A stretch of 64,000 nt of DNA from Maratus speciosus. Lineage: Eukaryota; Arthropoda; Arachnida; Araneae; Salticidae. This document shows, piece after piece, positions 19,997 through 32,285 of the stretch; positions within the stretch are counted from its first letter, which is position 1, and each line of letters starts with the position of its first letter. Location: contig OZ010786.1 of NCBI GenBank assembly GCA_963932465.1, positions 444,280,619-444,344,618 on the forward strand. Reading direction: 5' to 3'. The notes under the pieces are model-generated. The model had not been told where the DNA came from. It did no database searches and saw nothing but the letters and a program-made list of their open reading frames with translations. Both the position numbers and the translations under genes were made by a program.

Positions 19997-21945
19997 GGGG
20001 AGACTAGGAAGAATTGACCATATGGAAGGTTTAACCCACCCATTAGTTTTCATATTTAAAAGAATATAAGAGTTTTATCATAGGTGTCAACCAAAGCTAC
20101 TGAAGTGCTCAAACAACAGTCTCTGTTTCATACAGATAATTAAAATAGGTGTTAGGCGTTTGACGTTTTCAACCTATTAGTTGTGTTTTTTAGAAATATT
20201 TTGTAAACTTTTATCACATAAAATATATCATAGAAATTTAAGTAAGTAGGTTTTAAGTAAAGCAGAAATATCGAGATTTCATTCCAGGCATAAAGATTGT
20301 ACAGTAAGTTAGGTTTAACATAGCAATGTGCCATTCTTTAGAAAAGGGCTATGTGGGAAGGCTAGACTCAGTCAATGTGAGGGAGGGTTGACCAGATGTT
20401 CAAGGCTCCCTTAACACATTCACGACGGTAAACGAGAATTCTCGTTTTCATTCAAAAAATGTCATTGACTAAGTGATGTGTTTTGTCTTCTACCTTACAG
20501 AAATGCATTTATATCATGTTGTCCATATTTTGTTTAGATTTTAAGACATTTTATATTAAATTCGTGCATTGAAAGATATTTACCGATATCTAAACTTGGG
20601 AACCCTATCTAGAACACCGACTTGCAAATGACTTTCAGAATAGGGAGGTATAAAAATTGCCCGTCGGCAATGTGTTAATTAAGGGATTTTCGAACATTTT
20701 TTATTATACACTGTGCATAACGAATGATTAGTGGTTATATATAAAAATGAATGTAAATTTATTCTGCAAAGTTGCAGTAAAATGGGGTGATGTAAAAGAA
20801 AACGTTTAAAACTGATTAAAGAAAGATGTGACAAAATGCTATAGTATCCACTGCACGAAAAATATTAATGAAATATAAATGGGAAAGTTGATGGGAAATT
20901 TTTTCCATTTAAATATTACTTACAACAGGTAAATAGAAACTGTGGGAAAGAATAGAAAGGACTAGAAAGTACGAAAGCAGCAGTCTTAACCGTTTCAGGG
21001 GTAGTGGTATATTTATAAAACCACTTAATTTTCATCTTCAAGCGCCATAATGGCACCAGAATTTTGCTAAAATCTTTTTCATTTAATATGTATGTGAAAT
21101 ATAACCTTTTTCATGTTTCGAAATTTGTTCGTATATTACGGTGCTAGTCATTTATTTCAACATTTTAGTACTGAAAGTACTTTGCCCCTGAAAAGGTTAA
21201 AATACGTTAATGATAATTTAAGTACTCATGCGGCTGCAAAAGAACATAGTATTGATCGAAAAAGTTTAGGAAGGTCTGTAGGCAAATTTCAACGTGATGA
21301 AACATGATTCAACATGAATGAGATGAAGCCAAGCTATATGACAATTAGGTCGAATGTCACAAAAAGTAGAACAAGGAGACAAAAAAATGCGGGACTATGG
21401 CTATTAAATCCGGGCATTATAGTACATGAAAACCTATGAAAACGGAACTTGCTTCTAGCGGAATACTGTCTTAAATGTTGAAATGTCATTTTCCCTGCAG
21501 TACAATTATACCTGACCAGACAAAACCCTGTTTAAAACAAAAAGTTTCTCCTCAGACATGCGATTGCGCCTAAACAGGTTTGTTTAAGCATCATATTTTC
21601 AAAAATATTTTTTCATACTAATTAAAGCATGTAGCATAAAGTTAGTTTGCTTTTTTTAACTGATTTTATTTCTCTTCAGAAATATTTCAATGTAAAACAA
21701 AATGGGTCAATCCTCCCATATAGTAGGTCAACCCTTCTGTATGTGGGTAAGCTTGACCGATTATTTTCTCACGATTAAAATCAATCATTTTTCAACTTTC
21801 TTATATATTACCTTATGTAGTAATTTTATTTTGATAACTGATTGAAAAGCGAATAAAATGATATATAAAACTTTATTCTACGTTCAATATTTAAAAAAAA
21901 AAAAGTCATTTTGTAAAAAGTGGATCCACCCTTCCTAGTCTCCCC
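19997..21945 (+). mobile_element. 1.95-kb pogo-like element with TA duplication
   Basis: Ends GGGGAGACTAGGAAG and, inverted, CTTCCTAGTCTCCCC, each flanked by TA (19995-19996, 21946-21947). It lies inside a copy of the ~850-bp repeat; the copy near 35830-35860 continues without it. Subterminal phrases with GACC and GGTTTAACCC / GGTCAACCC recur inside (20009, 20385, 21702, 21725, 21753). A helix-turn-helix fragment near 21190-21300 supports a pogo/Tigger origin. Confidence 0.82.
21113..21307 (+). pseudogene. pogo/Tigger-type transposase N-terminal HTH fragment
   Basis: 65 codons; the later part, LSTHAAAKEHSIDRKSLGR followed by SVGKFQRDE, resembles the psq/CENP-B-type helix-turn-helix at the start of pogo-family transposases, which binds the terminal repeats. 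A stop follows at 21305. Beyond it I see no DDE catalytic region, so only the DNA-binding start survives. Position inside the TIR element fits. The similarity is judged by eye. Confidence 0.5.
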
Positions 21946-22329
21946 TATATTCAAAAACAATGTTAATAATAAATTTTTCCTTTCTATATTTATTGAAAAA
22001 TTTTTAGAAGTATCTCAAACGTATAATCGAAATAGTTTTAAAAAATCTCAATTTATTTCGAAATCATATATTTTATTATGAGACGTCAAAGATATTTCTT
22101 TCATTAAATATTGGGGGGGGGGGGGTTGTGTTCGAAATGTGATTAACACAAAACATAATTAATTTACATTCGATATTATATGAAAACATTGATTACAGTC
22201 AATAAATAAATAAAAATAAAAGCATTAATATGTACTTATATTAGTATGTTTCTTCTAGAAATATTTATAAACAATATTTTTAATAAAGATGCCATTAAAA
22301 ATATTTGCTTATAAAATTATTTAACAAAC

Positions 22330-22743
22330 ATTTTTTTTTTGTTTTATAATACCCTAGATTCTTCGTCTATTTCATACTCAAATGATATCAACACACAACT
22401 TGGTATTTTGCGAACTTTGACTGTCAAAGGAAAATAAAAAAAGATAATGTCATCGAGCTTACATAAAGCAAAAAAGAAAAAATCTCCGAGAAAGCAATTT
22501 AATAAAGATAAACAATAAAGTGAGAGATTACTTCACAGTTAATTAATGTTTGAGAATAAAGAGTGTTAAGTATGACTTTGAATTTAGGTAGACGTCATTT
22601 TATTCACATGCAAAAAATAGAGCACTTGCTGGGTTCTGGATACTTAATTATAAAAAGAAAAAAAAAGCAATCTGAAGTAGCAAATGTAAGATTTGAGTGC
22701 GTAGGTATTTGTTGAAATCCTGTCAACTATGACAGTAAAAAAA
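22330..22743 (+). repeat. ~850-bp repeat family, copy B (first half)
   Basis: Follows copy A head to tail with the same blocks (GTTTTATAATACCCTAGATT, TTTGCGAACTTTGACTGTCA, GAGAGATTACTTCACAGTTA). It is cut by the hairpin element at 22746. Sequence after 23906 no longer clearly matches the family. Confidence 0.75.
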
Positions 22744-22745
22744 TA

Positions 22746-23904
22746 TCAACACAAAAAACCCTTAACGGGTTAATAGTTTGTGACGCAGCACTTTATCTTA
22801 TTGCTATAAGAATTTTAAATATGGAACTTAAAAATAATGATATCAGATTTTAAGTGACGCTATGCTATTAATTAATGTATATATACATGCATTTATATTA
22901 TTTATTTCATCATTTTATTTTTGTTTTACTTATAATTGCATGGGTAATAATTATGTTAATTTAAAAGGATGTATAAAAATTTATTCATTGATGCTTTATC
23001 AATCACATCTCCCATAAATTCAAAATATGAGTTTTAAAAGATATGATATCAAAATTTAAGTGACGCCTTGATGTAGCTTTAAACGATTTGTTTTAAAATT
23101 CAATTTCAATTGTTTTCGGTTTGGCAAAATATATTTACACATGTAACCAAAACTTTTAATTTACCAATACACTGTTAAAAATATCACTCTCACTGAAGCA
23201 ATACAATGCACTGTAATGTATTTATATGAAAAATTTGACTTATCTTTTGTGTCACGTAATACAAAATTAAAAGTAAAATTTATGTAAATGATTTTTGTGC
23301 GTCATGTTATCCATTTGCATACATTTCGTTTAGTTTGGATACAATGACGCACAAAAATCATTTACATAAATTTTACTTTTGATTTTGGATAACGTGGCAC
23401 AAAAGATAAATCAAATGTTTCATATAAATACATTACAGTGCATTGTATAGGTTCAGTGAGAGTGATATTTTTAACAGTACATTGGTAAATTGAAAGTTTT
23501 GGTTACATGTGTAAATATATTTTTCCAAACCGAAAACAATTGAAATTGAATTTTAAAACGAATTGTTTAAAGCTACATCAAGGCGTCACTTAAATTTTGA
23601 AATCATATCTTTTAAAACTCATATTTTGAATTTATGAAAGATAGGATTGATAAAGCATCAATGAATAAATTTTTATACATCCTTTTAAATTTAACATAAT
23701 TATTACACATGCAATTATAAGTAAAACAAAAATAAAATGATGAAATAAATATTATAAATGTATGTATATATACAATAATTAATAGCATAGCGTCACTTAA
23801 AATTTGATATCATTATTTTTAAGTTCCATATTTAAAATTCTTATAGCAATAAGATAAAGTGCTGCGTCACAAACTTTTAACCCGTTAAGGGTTTTTTGTG
23901 TTGA
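22746..23904. mobile_element. 1.16-kb near-perfect hairpin element, TA-flanked
   Basis: The sequence is its own reverse complement, with few mismatches, around a centre near 23325. The only clearly unpaired part is roughly 23310-23340. Ends TCAACACAAAAAACCCTTAA and its inverse are flanked by TA (22744-22745, 23905-23906). Subterminal AACCCGTTAA / TTAACGGGTT is itself palindromic. No coding frame. It interrupts copy B of the ~850-bp repeat. A partial second copy lies at 4695-4838. Any transcript would be double-stranded RNA over about 560 bp. Confidence 0.85.
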
Positions 23905-23906
23905 TA

Positions 23907-24589
23907 TAACTACTTTTTTATGTTAATAATAGAAAGATTAAAAAAAAATTAAAGACCAATGGTACGAACTCATAATCGTGATTTCCATTCACTTTTAATC
24001 CCCCCCCCCTTCTCTCTTAAAAAAGCATACCTATATGCAAAATGGGAATTTTTTTTATGGTTTGTTTCATAGATATAAAGCTTTGTTAAATTTTACTACG
24101 TAAAAAGTTTACTTTTTTAAGAATAATATCAAGAAATATTACTCTTTAAACCTTTTTATTGAAAATACAATAATTGCTCACTAATAAAACTAAATAAATC
24201 TATCTAAATCAAATTCTAACATACAATTTTTTGCTTAATAATTGAGTGTCCATTTTCATTGAGCAACAGTTCGAATGTGCAATCAAATGTGCGAAAACAT
24301 CAATCTTCCACAGCATCAAATGAAATTAAACTCTAAGAAAAATTTGCCAAAGTGAACTGGTAACATTAAATCGCCAAGACCTCGCCAAAATGTAATCTCG
24401 TTAATATCATGATAAAGCAACGATAAATGACTAAATCTCTTAAATATAATTGCTGTTCATAAAATATATTGAAGCTTGGTACTCATCTGAATTTTCAAGA
24501 CCCAAATTAAATTTGTTGTGGCCTATTTACCAGTCTTTAACGGTGTTCTCAAATCCAAAAGGGCAACTTTCTGACGTAATTTTTAATTT
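23907..24589. other. No gene recognised
   Basis: AT-rich; a C run at 24000-24009. No frame or repeat that I can support. Confidence 0.5.
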
Positions 24590-24970
24590 ATTTTTGTTCG
24601 AAAACGCATAAAATTAGGTGGTGTTGTTCAGAAACTATGTAATTGAGCTTTTTTTTTTTCATTTTTTAGCAAACGCAATAGATCTTTCAGAAAATAATGT
24701 CAAAGTGGGCGTTTTGAACCGAATTTCCGCGCGAAGGAAGAAAGAGACTCAAGAGCGGGCGAAAAATGTGTTTGTCACGTGATCAAAATTCCTTATAACT
24801 CAATAAGTAATTGATGGATCAAAAAATGGAAAAAACAGTTCAATTACAAATCGCTTCCATAGCCAGGCTTTCCAATTTTATACCTTTCAGTTAAAAAAAT
24901 AATTTGTAAATGTGTCAAAACGTTTTGCGCTTGTTGAGCAGAGCAGTTAAGAACAGCTTTAAAATTGCAG
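24590..24970 (+). repeat. Dispersed repeat shared with 48190-48540
   Basis: Shares CAGAAACTATGTAAT / CAGAAACTATATAAT, the ATGTCAAAGTGGGC block with TTTTGAAC, TTTCCGC / TCTCCCG and, later, a TTGTTGAGCA block with the copy at 48190-48540, in the same orientation. No coding capacity seen. Confidence 0.65.
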
Positions 24971-25139
24971 ATGTAGTTAAGAGGCGTTATATGGAATAAT
25001 ATATTTACATTTGAAAGACAGATGGCAGCACCACCAAACACTAATTTCAATAATTCAGAAATGTAAAAGGGATTGATTTTACTAGATTACGTTACTACCG
25101 TTTTTTAAAGAGAAATATTGATTAGTAATACTTCTTAAG

Positions 25140-25187
<48 letters not shown>

Positions 25188-26104
25188 ATGAGCTTGAGCA
25201 TTTCTTTATTATTTTTTTACGCATAGAGAGAGTTTAAAGTATGAAGTTACCATTTTATGAATTTAATTAAAAGTAAAAGAGAAAAATGTACGCATTTTTA
25301 TTTGTTCAATCGACATTTTCCTTTTATTTACAGTTTTATACACATAAAAATTTGTATTTTCCTCAGCGAAACGAATTGAAATACTATACATATAAATAAA
25401 CTATACAATTTTTTTTTCAATTATCCTAAAAATTTAAAAATATATATGATTTTCAAAAATTTACTTTTTTAAATTTTGTATCTATGACATTTTTTCTAAA
25501 ATCTCGTAGTCTTCCATTTACAGTTAGAATAACGGCATGTATTTTCATTATTATTATTATTAAAAACGTAATGGTAGAATAACGGCCTGTTTTTTATTAT
25601 TATTATTATAAGCAGGCATGTCAAACTCGTCTACCGCCGCGGGCTACATCAAACAAAGTAGATAATATTATTAGAATTGCACACAGCAATATTTGTACGC
25701 ACGAAACATAGCCATATTAAACAAATATTCAAGTAAAGTTCTAAAGTTATTATTATAATTCATAGTTTATTTTATCTTATTTTTCGAAAAAATACTTGAC
25801 ATTACTTTTTATCAACCAAATCTACAAAGTATAATCGGATTTTCTAAATTGCATTACCTTAAAAAAATTATTTTACACAAGCTATGTTAATCTAGCAAAG
25901 ATATATCTTTTAATCTTCGGTAATATTTTCAAGTAAAAACTTAAAAAAAAAAAAAAAAAAAAAAACATATGTTGAAAAAATAATTTGTTTAATAAATTGT
26001 GTCTTGTATTTATGCGCTACGTATTTAATTTCATTTATGAAACACATTTTCTCTTTCAAATTATGTTGCTTTTACCAGAACAATTTTTCTATCGAACATA
26101 GTTA
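24971..26104. other. No gene recognised; poly-A tracts and a small duplication
   Basis: Long A run at about 25144-25186 and another at 25940-25963. A small duplication at 25522-25615 repeats TAGAATAACGGC with a TTATTATTATTA tail. No supportable gene. Confidence 0.6.
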
Positions 26105-26721
26105 ATATTAAGCAAAAACCTAATTTGCAGAACAAATTACAAAAAACAAAATTTATTTCCTAAATTGTTTAAGCCCGAGAAGGGGCAGTTATTAAGATAT
26201 TTCATTCAATTCTTTCTACATTTAATGTTAAATTTTTGTAACAAATAAGTTAAACCAATTGAACATTAAAAAATAAAAATGAAATTCATACAATATAATG
26301 CTTTAAACACCTATATACTTAGATTCCGTTCAAATGAAATCGAAATAAATCTTAGACTTTTTTTTTAAATTTTGTATTTTGCATGTACCTTATCATATTA
26401 TGTACAATCGTCATAAACATAGTGCAAAATCTGCCGTACAAATATTTATAACTTTAAAAATGAAAAAAGTCTAAGATTTACTTCCATTTCATTTGAACGG
26501 AATCTAAGTATATAGGTGTTTAAAGTATTATATTGTATGAATTTCATTTTTATTTTTTAATGTTCATTTGGTTTAACTTATTTGTTACAAAAATTTAACA
26601 TTAAATGTAGAAAGAATTGAATGAAATATCTTAATAGCTGCCCCTTCTCGGGCTTAAACAATTTAGGAAATAAATTTTGTTTTTTTTTATTTGTTCTGCA
26701 AATTAGGTTTTTGCTTAATAT
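26105..26721. repeat. Inverted repeat, ~259-bp arms, ~99-bp spacer
   Basis: Arms 26105-26363 and 26463-26721 are almost perfect reverse complements (for example AGGTGTTTAAAGTATTATAT against ATATAATGCTTTAAACACCT). Short frames in both arms are mirror images. No terminal duplication is recognisable at the outer edges, so this may be a foldback element or a local inverted duplication. Confidence 0.85.
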
Positions 26722-26975
26722 GTCAAGTTTTTTAATAACTACTGCATTCAGACAAACACATTTCAAAATTAACGGAGGGTATCATCAACAGGCTTTAATT
26801 TGTGCGATGTCGCATCATAATTTGTGATGCAATTTACCTATGTATAATTCAAAATGTTTCACTAGTGCAGTAATGCAGGTTGTTGTAGTTTGGTCAAAAA
26901 ATTACAATCTGAACTTAAAAAATCTGCTTGAAAATGTCATTTTTTTTCCACTATGACGTCATATTCATCTTCTTT

Positions 26976-27014
<39 letters not shown>

Positions 27015-27756
27015 ATTTCAGTTTCTTCAGTTTCATGTTTCACGTGAAAATCATTCAACTAAAAATAGGCAAATTATTATTACGGTTTTTGAATTATTTA
27101 CAACAATGAAGGAAAAATGTTAAATTTTATTAGAAAATGTCCGTTGATTCTCAAAGAAAAAAGCGAAATTTGGAATTATTAAGAAAAATACTTGAATAAT
27201 GTAAATAAAAATTAGCCCATGTTACTCTCTAGATTATAATCCACCTATATGCAAAGGCATTTTATGATCCGTTTTGATCCTGACGTCTGGCAAATGTTTT
27301 TACACTTTGAATTTATAATATTATTAGAATTAGCAAAGAATTAAAAATGAGTGGCATCAGGGACAAAAAGGTAGGAAGAGAAAGTGAAAAAGTTATCATC
27401 TCCATAGGCTTTTCTATGTTAAATTAACATTGAGAAGTGACACTGGAAATAAATAAGTATTGCGCTGCCGCGCAATACTTAAATATGCTTAATTGCTCAC
27501 TTTGCCTCATTGCCAACTTTTTCACTCAGTTGGAAAATTGCAAGTCGTAGCTGAATTATACAAGGATAAACTGCCAAAGGATTGGTTGAACATCCGTAGA
27601 TATTGAAATTTTAAAATGTGTTTTTTCAGATTAGTAAATTTGGAGTTTGCGCGCACTGTTACTTTAAAACTACGCAAGCTACAGCTTTAAAAAATTAACA
27701 AATGTGCGTTTCTATATTCTCTTCATGCTAAAACTAAAAAAATTGGCATATTTTGG
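26722..27756. other. No gene recognised; small perfect hairpin
   Basis: An A run lies at 26982-27012. A hairpin AAGTATTGCGC-TGCC-GCGCAATACTT occupies 27455-27480. No gene. Confidence 0.5.
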
Positions 27757-27827
27757 TTATTTATTTATTTATTTATTTTTATTTTTATTTATTTATTTAT
27801 TTATTTATTTATTTTTTATTTATTTTT

Positions 27828-27858
<31 letters not shown>

Positions 27859-27870
27859 TTTTTTTTTTTT
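27757..27870. repeat. TTTA microsatellite
   Basis: About 110 bases of TTTA tetranucleotides, slightly interrupted, ending in a T run. Overlapping leucine/tyrosine/phenylalanine frames here are artefacts of the repeat. Confidence 0.95.
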
Positions 27871-28429
27871 TTTTTTTGCATTTGAAAAACATGAAAATTT
27901 ATTTTGAAAATGTTGAATTTTCTTTATTTTGTGCTAAAATTAATTTTTAAACAAAACTTTTTGTATATATTTTGGTTTTAATTTAGAAGTGGGTATATTA
28001 TGATTTTATTTTGCTCAAAAATAGTTAACTGTATGCATTATTTTATCATGCACGCAACACTTAATGATTTTTAATTCACGCATTAGTGAGATGAATTTTA
28101 AAATTTAAAATTTCAATATCAATTTAGTATATAATACGTTTATTTTTCTGGAAAATGTAGCTAAGAATGTATACTTTAGGCTGAAAGTGGAAAAAAAGAC
28201 GTTTATTGCATATTATTTGTGTTTTGGTACTTTGAGAATGGCGATGCTTTCGATCGTTTCGACAAACTCAAAGGTCCTGTGCCCCTTTAAAAGTAAGTTA
28301 AATAATAATTTTTCCCTTCTAAATTTGCTGAAAAGTCCTAAAAAGTATCCCAATATGCATAATAGAAATAGTGAACTAAAAATAATTAATTTAGAATTCA
28401 TGTATTTTATTAAAAGATGTAAAATTAAA

Positions 28430-29118
28430 ATAAATAATTTCAACATTAAAATGGTCCACAATCTTACTTAAAATGTGACTAATGTAATGAAAGAGATGTT
28501 GCAAGTTTAAAATATACATTTAAAAAAAAAATTTCAAACTTTCAAGGGTCATCATCAAAAAATATCTTAATAGCTAAATGTTGTTTATTTATACAAATAC
28601 GCCACTTTGTTTTGAAAATGAGAGAGCCAATAATTACTAGAGTTAAAAGTAGCAGTAGCAGTAGAGTAGAGGTAGCAGTAGCAATTTCTGAAAATGAGAG
28701 AGCCAATAATTACTAGAGTTAAAAGTAGCAGTAGCAGTAGAGTATAAGTAGCAGTAGCAATTTATGAAAATGAGAGAGCCAATAATTACTAGAGTTGAAA
28801 GAAGAAGTAGCAGTAGCAATTGCTACTGCTACTTCTACTTTCAACTCTAGTAATTATTGGCTCTCTCATTTTCAAATCAAAGTGACGTATTTGTAAAAAT
28901 AAACAACATTTAGTTATTAAGATATTCTCTGATGATGAGCTTGGAAAGTTTGAAAGTACTAAGAAGTTTTAAATAAAATGTATATTTTAAACTTGTAACA
29001 TCTTTTTCATTACATTAGTCGCCTTTTCAGTAAGATTGTGAACCTTTTTAATGTTCACATTATTTATTTTATGTTGAATGAGGTGAAAAATTGCGTTTCG
29101 TCTTATGATATTATTAGA
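28430..29118. mobile_element. Foldback element with 3:1 internal repeat asymmetry
   Basis: Left and right halves are inverted copies around AGCAATTGCT at about 28820. The left arm carries three copies of a ~75-bp unit (GAAAATGAGAGAGCC ... AGTAGCAGTAGCAATT; near 28615, 28690 and 28765), the right arm one. AGATGTAAAATTA occurs on both sides (28418-28430 and about 29115-29127) and could be a 13-bp target duplication. No coding frame. Inserted in copy C of the ~850-bp repeat. Confidence 0.65.
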
Positions 29119-29460
29119 TGTAAAATTATTTCATTGTTGGGGCTTTTCTGGCTGTAAAATTCGATTATCGCAAAAAAAATGTTGCAGTAAATTTTACATT
29201 AAAATATTTTATCAAAAAAAGAAAAGAAAAACGGATAAATAAAGAAAAAATAAAATACAATAACGAGCATATTCTGATACAATATATCTGTTAACCAATT
29301 CAATTTAACCTGACGTTAATTTAATGTGTAACTTCGATAAAAAAAATTAATCTACAGTCGAGCTTGTATGGCAACATTAATTATAGTAAAAAATAAAATA
29401 AAATAAATAAATAAAAATTAAAAACAATAATGTGTTCTTTAAAATTCGTAATTGAAAATA

Positions 29461-30112
29461 TAGTAGAACCTCGATTATCGGAAGTAATAGGGAGCGACCC
29501 TCTTTCGGAAAATCCAAACTTTCGGATAATCGAGAATGCTTCAATTTTAAGATTAAGGATAAATAAATGCAATATTTCTTATTATGGTAACAAATGCTTA
29601 GTGAAAATAAAGCAATAGCAAAGTAGAACCTGAATTTTAATTTTGAAATTAAGTACCTTTTACATTTATCACAAGGGTTTGAAAAAAATGCTTTGCTTGT
29701 CGCATATTCGATTGTCTTTGCTTTGAAGCTCTGTTACGAAGTTTTATAATATTATTAATTCAGCAGTATCACAGTCTTTCTGCTGCTCCAGCCATGCCAA
29801 ACGTTTTGGAAAACATTAAAATGCTTCAGAATTGCTAATTTGTTCGATTTCTTCGTTCCACACCGCAGCTTACGGGATCTCAAATTAAATTCGAAGGAAC
29901 TCTAAGAAAGGGGTTGAAAGTATTTATATGTACTCGTAGTTCGGAAAGGACCGCTTGCACGCAAGTAATATCATAGAAAAAAAAGGAAAAAAAGCTCTCA
30001 AAATGGATTTTGCACACAAGGAATATGATAGAAAAAAAAAGAGATTTCAAAATGGATTTCGGTTAACCGAGAGTTTCGGTTAAAAAAGTTTCGGATAAAA
30101 GAGGTTCTACTG
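29461..30112. mobile_element. Tigger/pogo-type MITE
   Basis: The left end TAGTAGAACCTCGATTATCG, with the following TTTCGGATAATCGAG, and the right end GGATAAAAGAGGTTCTACTG match the CAGTAGAACCTCG-type terminal repeats of Tigger/pogo elements. Flanks are TA (29459-29460) and CA (30113-30114, TA with one change). A ~55-bp internal duplication around GATAGAAAAAAAA..AAAATGGATTT lies at about 29953-30060. No transposase. Confidence 0.75.
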
Positions 30113-30219
30113 CATTAACATGTTTATATTAAAAACTTTTTTTAACAATAATTATAATAAAGATATCATTAACAATCATTGCCAATAAAATTATTTAACA
30201 AACATATTTTTAACACTTT

Positions 30220-30396
30220 CCAACAAAGTTGAAAAGCGTTATCGATTTTGGTTTGTCTGTCCGTCTGTCCCTCTGTCCGCGCTCTAACTCTCGTAAATAT
30301 ACTAGGATCGCCCTGAAGTTTTTGAATGTTATTGACGGTTAGTCTAGCACGAATCCTATTTCAAATGAAGTATGTAGAATGTTTTGTTCATTTACA
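30220..30396 (+). repeat. Dispersed repeat (empty-site copy at 47.1-47.4 kb, minus), left part
   Basis: Contains GTCTGTCCGTCTGTCC, the following CGCTCTAAC, and TTTACAGGGAC at the right edge. The relative on the minus strand at 47118-47400 has the same order. The repeat is interrupted at 30401 and resumes at 33471. Confidence 0.65.
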
Positions 30397-32104
30397 GGGA
30401 CCATAGGCGTAAACAGCCTTTTGAACGGGGGGGGGGGGGGGGCAGATTCTTAACTCCTTGAGGAGCGGTGGGATATATTTTATCCCACCTACGATTAATG
30501 AAGATTTGCACCAGAAAAATTTCATGAAATTTTACCTTTCTAACTTTGGCGGAAAAAAGTTGTAAAATTGCTTTTCCTTATTTTGAAATAATTTTTTTCT
30601 AAATTTCCGGTGGGAATTCAGCATTACACAAACGTAATTGCTTTCCCCTCAAGGGCTAACCTGAACATGTTGGATACAAACAATATCTTATATAGTAAAA
30701 CCTGCTGAAACGGAACCCCCTGAAACTGGTTGAATTTCCGTATTAGGCAAGTTTTCATCTTAGAAGGTATAATTGTGTGGTATTGCTTTTAAAAAGGGCT
30801 CAAACGCGATTTTTGTTTGCGTGAGGGGGGGGGGATAAAAAGGGGTTCAAAACATCAAAACTAAATCTAATGGTTAAAAAAAAAACATATGTAAATCTCC
30901 TTGCAGCAGTGACATAAGACAGTGACTAAGTGTGGTCACAAGTGTAAAACTTTTTGGCATCCTAATACTCTTATAAAGATTTAAAAAAGCCTTTAATCAT
31001 GCTGGAAACTTCTATAGGCACAGGGACACTGCATGAGATCTAAAATTATCTCAGTCAAAGTCTTGCAGATGAAATTTTGCCAGATGATAAATCTCAGATA
31101 ATGCAGTATACCAGTACATACGCACGAAAGTTTTTCAGCATGTGAAACCATGACTTCTTTGGGATCACCGGAGGGACCCAAGAAGTGTTGGAGAAAAGCC
31201 TATATAAATAATTATTATTATATTATAAATAATTTTAACATTCATTAATAATTCATGTTTTTACCTAAGAATGTGTCGAATATATTAAGTAAAGCAGGTC
31301 ATGATAATATATACTAAATTTTATCAAGATGGTAAAAATTATATTATGATGATGCGACTGTAATAATAAAGATAGGTGCTTGTCTGCTTCTGTGCGCTGA
31401 ACTTTGAAAAAACAATGCAGTCCGCACAGCCACAAGATTTGACAGGAAAGTAGCCTGTATGCCTAAAGTCATGCATATCGAAGACAATTTCTGGAATTTT
31501 TCAATTAATTTTTTATGCGAATTTTTTTGCATTTTGCGGCATTTTTTTTTCAAATTAGTAAAAAAGAATCCGATTTCAATATTTTATCCAGTAGACTTTG
31601 TCTTCTTTTCAATAAAGTTGTTACGAGATTCTTACAGCGATTTTTCATTTTGTAACAAATTTTTAATGTTATTTTAGAGTGTTTTTATTCGCATTTCGAG
31701 GTGATTTTTTTTTACATTCCTAAAAGGAATCCGGTTTAAATCTTTTATCCAATTAGTTAATTTCGTTCCGATCGGTTTTTTAAGCTTTTCCGAAATTTTA
31801 ATGCAATTTTTAGCGGAGTTTCTCGTGCTTTGAGGCGATTTTTTTACTTTTTTTGAAACAAAAAAACTTTCCGGTGATTTTTGCAATTGCCGTGATTAAA
31901 TTCGAATGGGAAGAATGTCAAATCAGTTCTTATAAGAAAGCTGAAAATTTAATTTGGCTCGAAATAAAAAATTGCAATAAATCAGGATTAGTTTGTTTCG
32001 AGACAGAAGTGGTCGTAGCTTGCTCGGGAGTACGTTGCCGAAGGCAGTCCCCCCTCCCATACACACACACACAATCCCAGATTTGTTTAATTCTACGTTC
32101 GCTA

Positions 32105-32107
<3 letters not shown>

Positions 32108-32155
<48 letters not shown>
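32108..32155. repeat. TA microsatellite within a short inverted repeat
   Basis: The (TA)n run is enclosed by TTCGCTATT and its near-inverse ATAGCGAA. Confidence 0.85.
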
Positions 32156-32285
32156 GCGAATCTTTTCTAGTAAGGAAGTTTTCTTTGACGGGCAGGGTTT
32201 TAAATAACGTGCGGCATCGCGTGATTTGTGCACGGAAAAGAAAAGTCCCGCATAATAAAAAAGGCTGTGCAATATTTCCCCCTAC

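Larger units (their letters stand above)
19430..22330 (+). repeat. ~850-bp repeat family, copy A, split by pogo-like element
   Basis: Starts with GTTTTATAATACCC..GATTCTTC and TTTCGTACTC, then AAAGGAAAATAAAAAAAGAT, GAGAGATTACTTCACAGTTA, ATTTAGGTAGATA and TTTTATTGACATGCAAAAA. It is interrupted at 19995-21947 and resumes with the CTTTCTATATTTATTGAAAA, ATAATCGAAATAG and TATTTCTTTCATTAAATATT blocks up to about 22330, where the next copy begins. Other copies follow the same block order. Confidence 0.75.
28290..30200 (+). repeat. ~850-bp repeat family, copy C, split twice
   Basis: Blocks: TTTTTCCCTTCTAAATTTGC and AATAGAAATAGTGAA (28306-28376), ATTTTATTAAAAGATG (28402), then after an insertion TTGTTGGGGC..GGCTGTAAAATTCGATTA (29135-29166) and CTACAGTCGAGCTTGTAT (29352). 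After a second insertion come AAAGATATCATTAACAATCA and TAAAATTATTTAAC (30159-30200). The order matches the plus-strand copies at 21.9-22.3, 35.0-35.4 and 35.9-36.2 kb. Confidence 0.65.

Noticed and set aside
27704..27950. Membrane protein frames rich in Leu/Tyr/Phe
   Set aside because: They are translations of the TTTA microsatellite and T run.
28915..28950. Hammerhead core at CTGATGATGAGCTTGG
   Set aside because: Stem II pairing and the GAAAC-GCGTC side are missing.
30993..31181. 62-residue minus-strand frame with MGPSGDPKEVMVSHAEK start
   Set aside because: No domain recognised and no supporting context; lies inside the 3.07-kb element.
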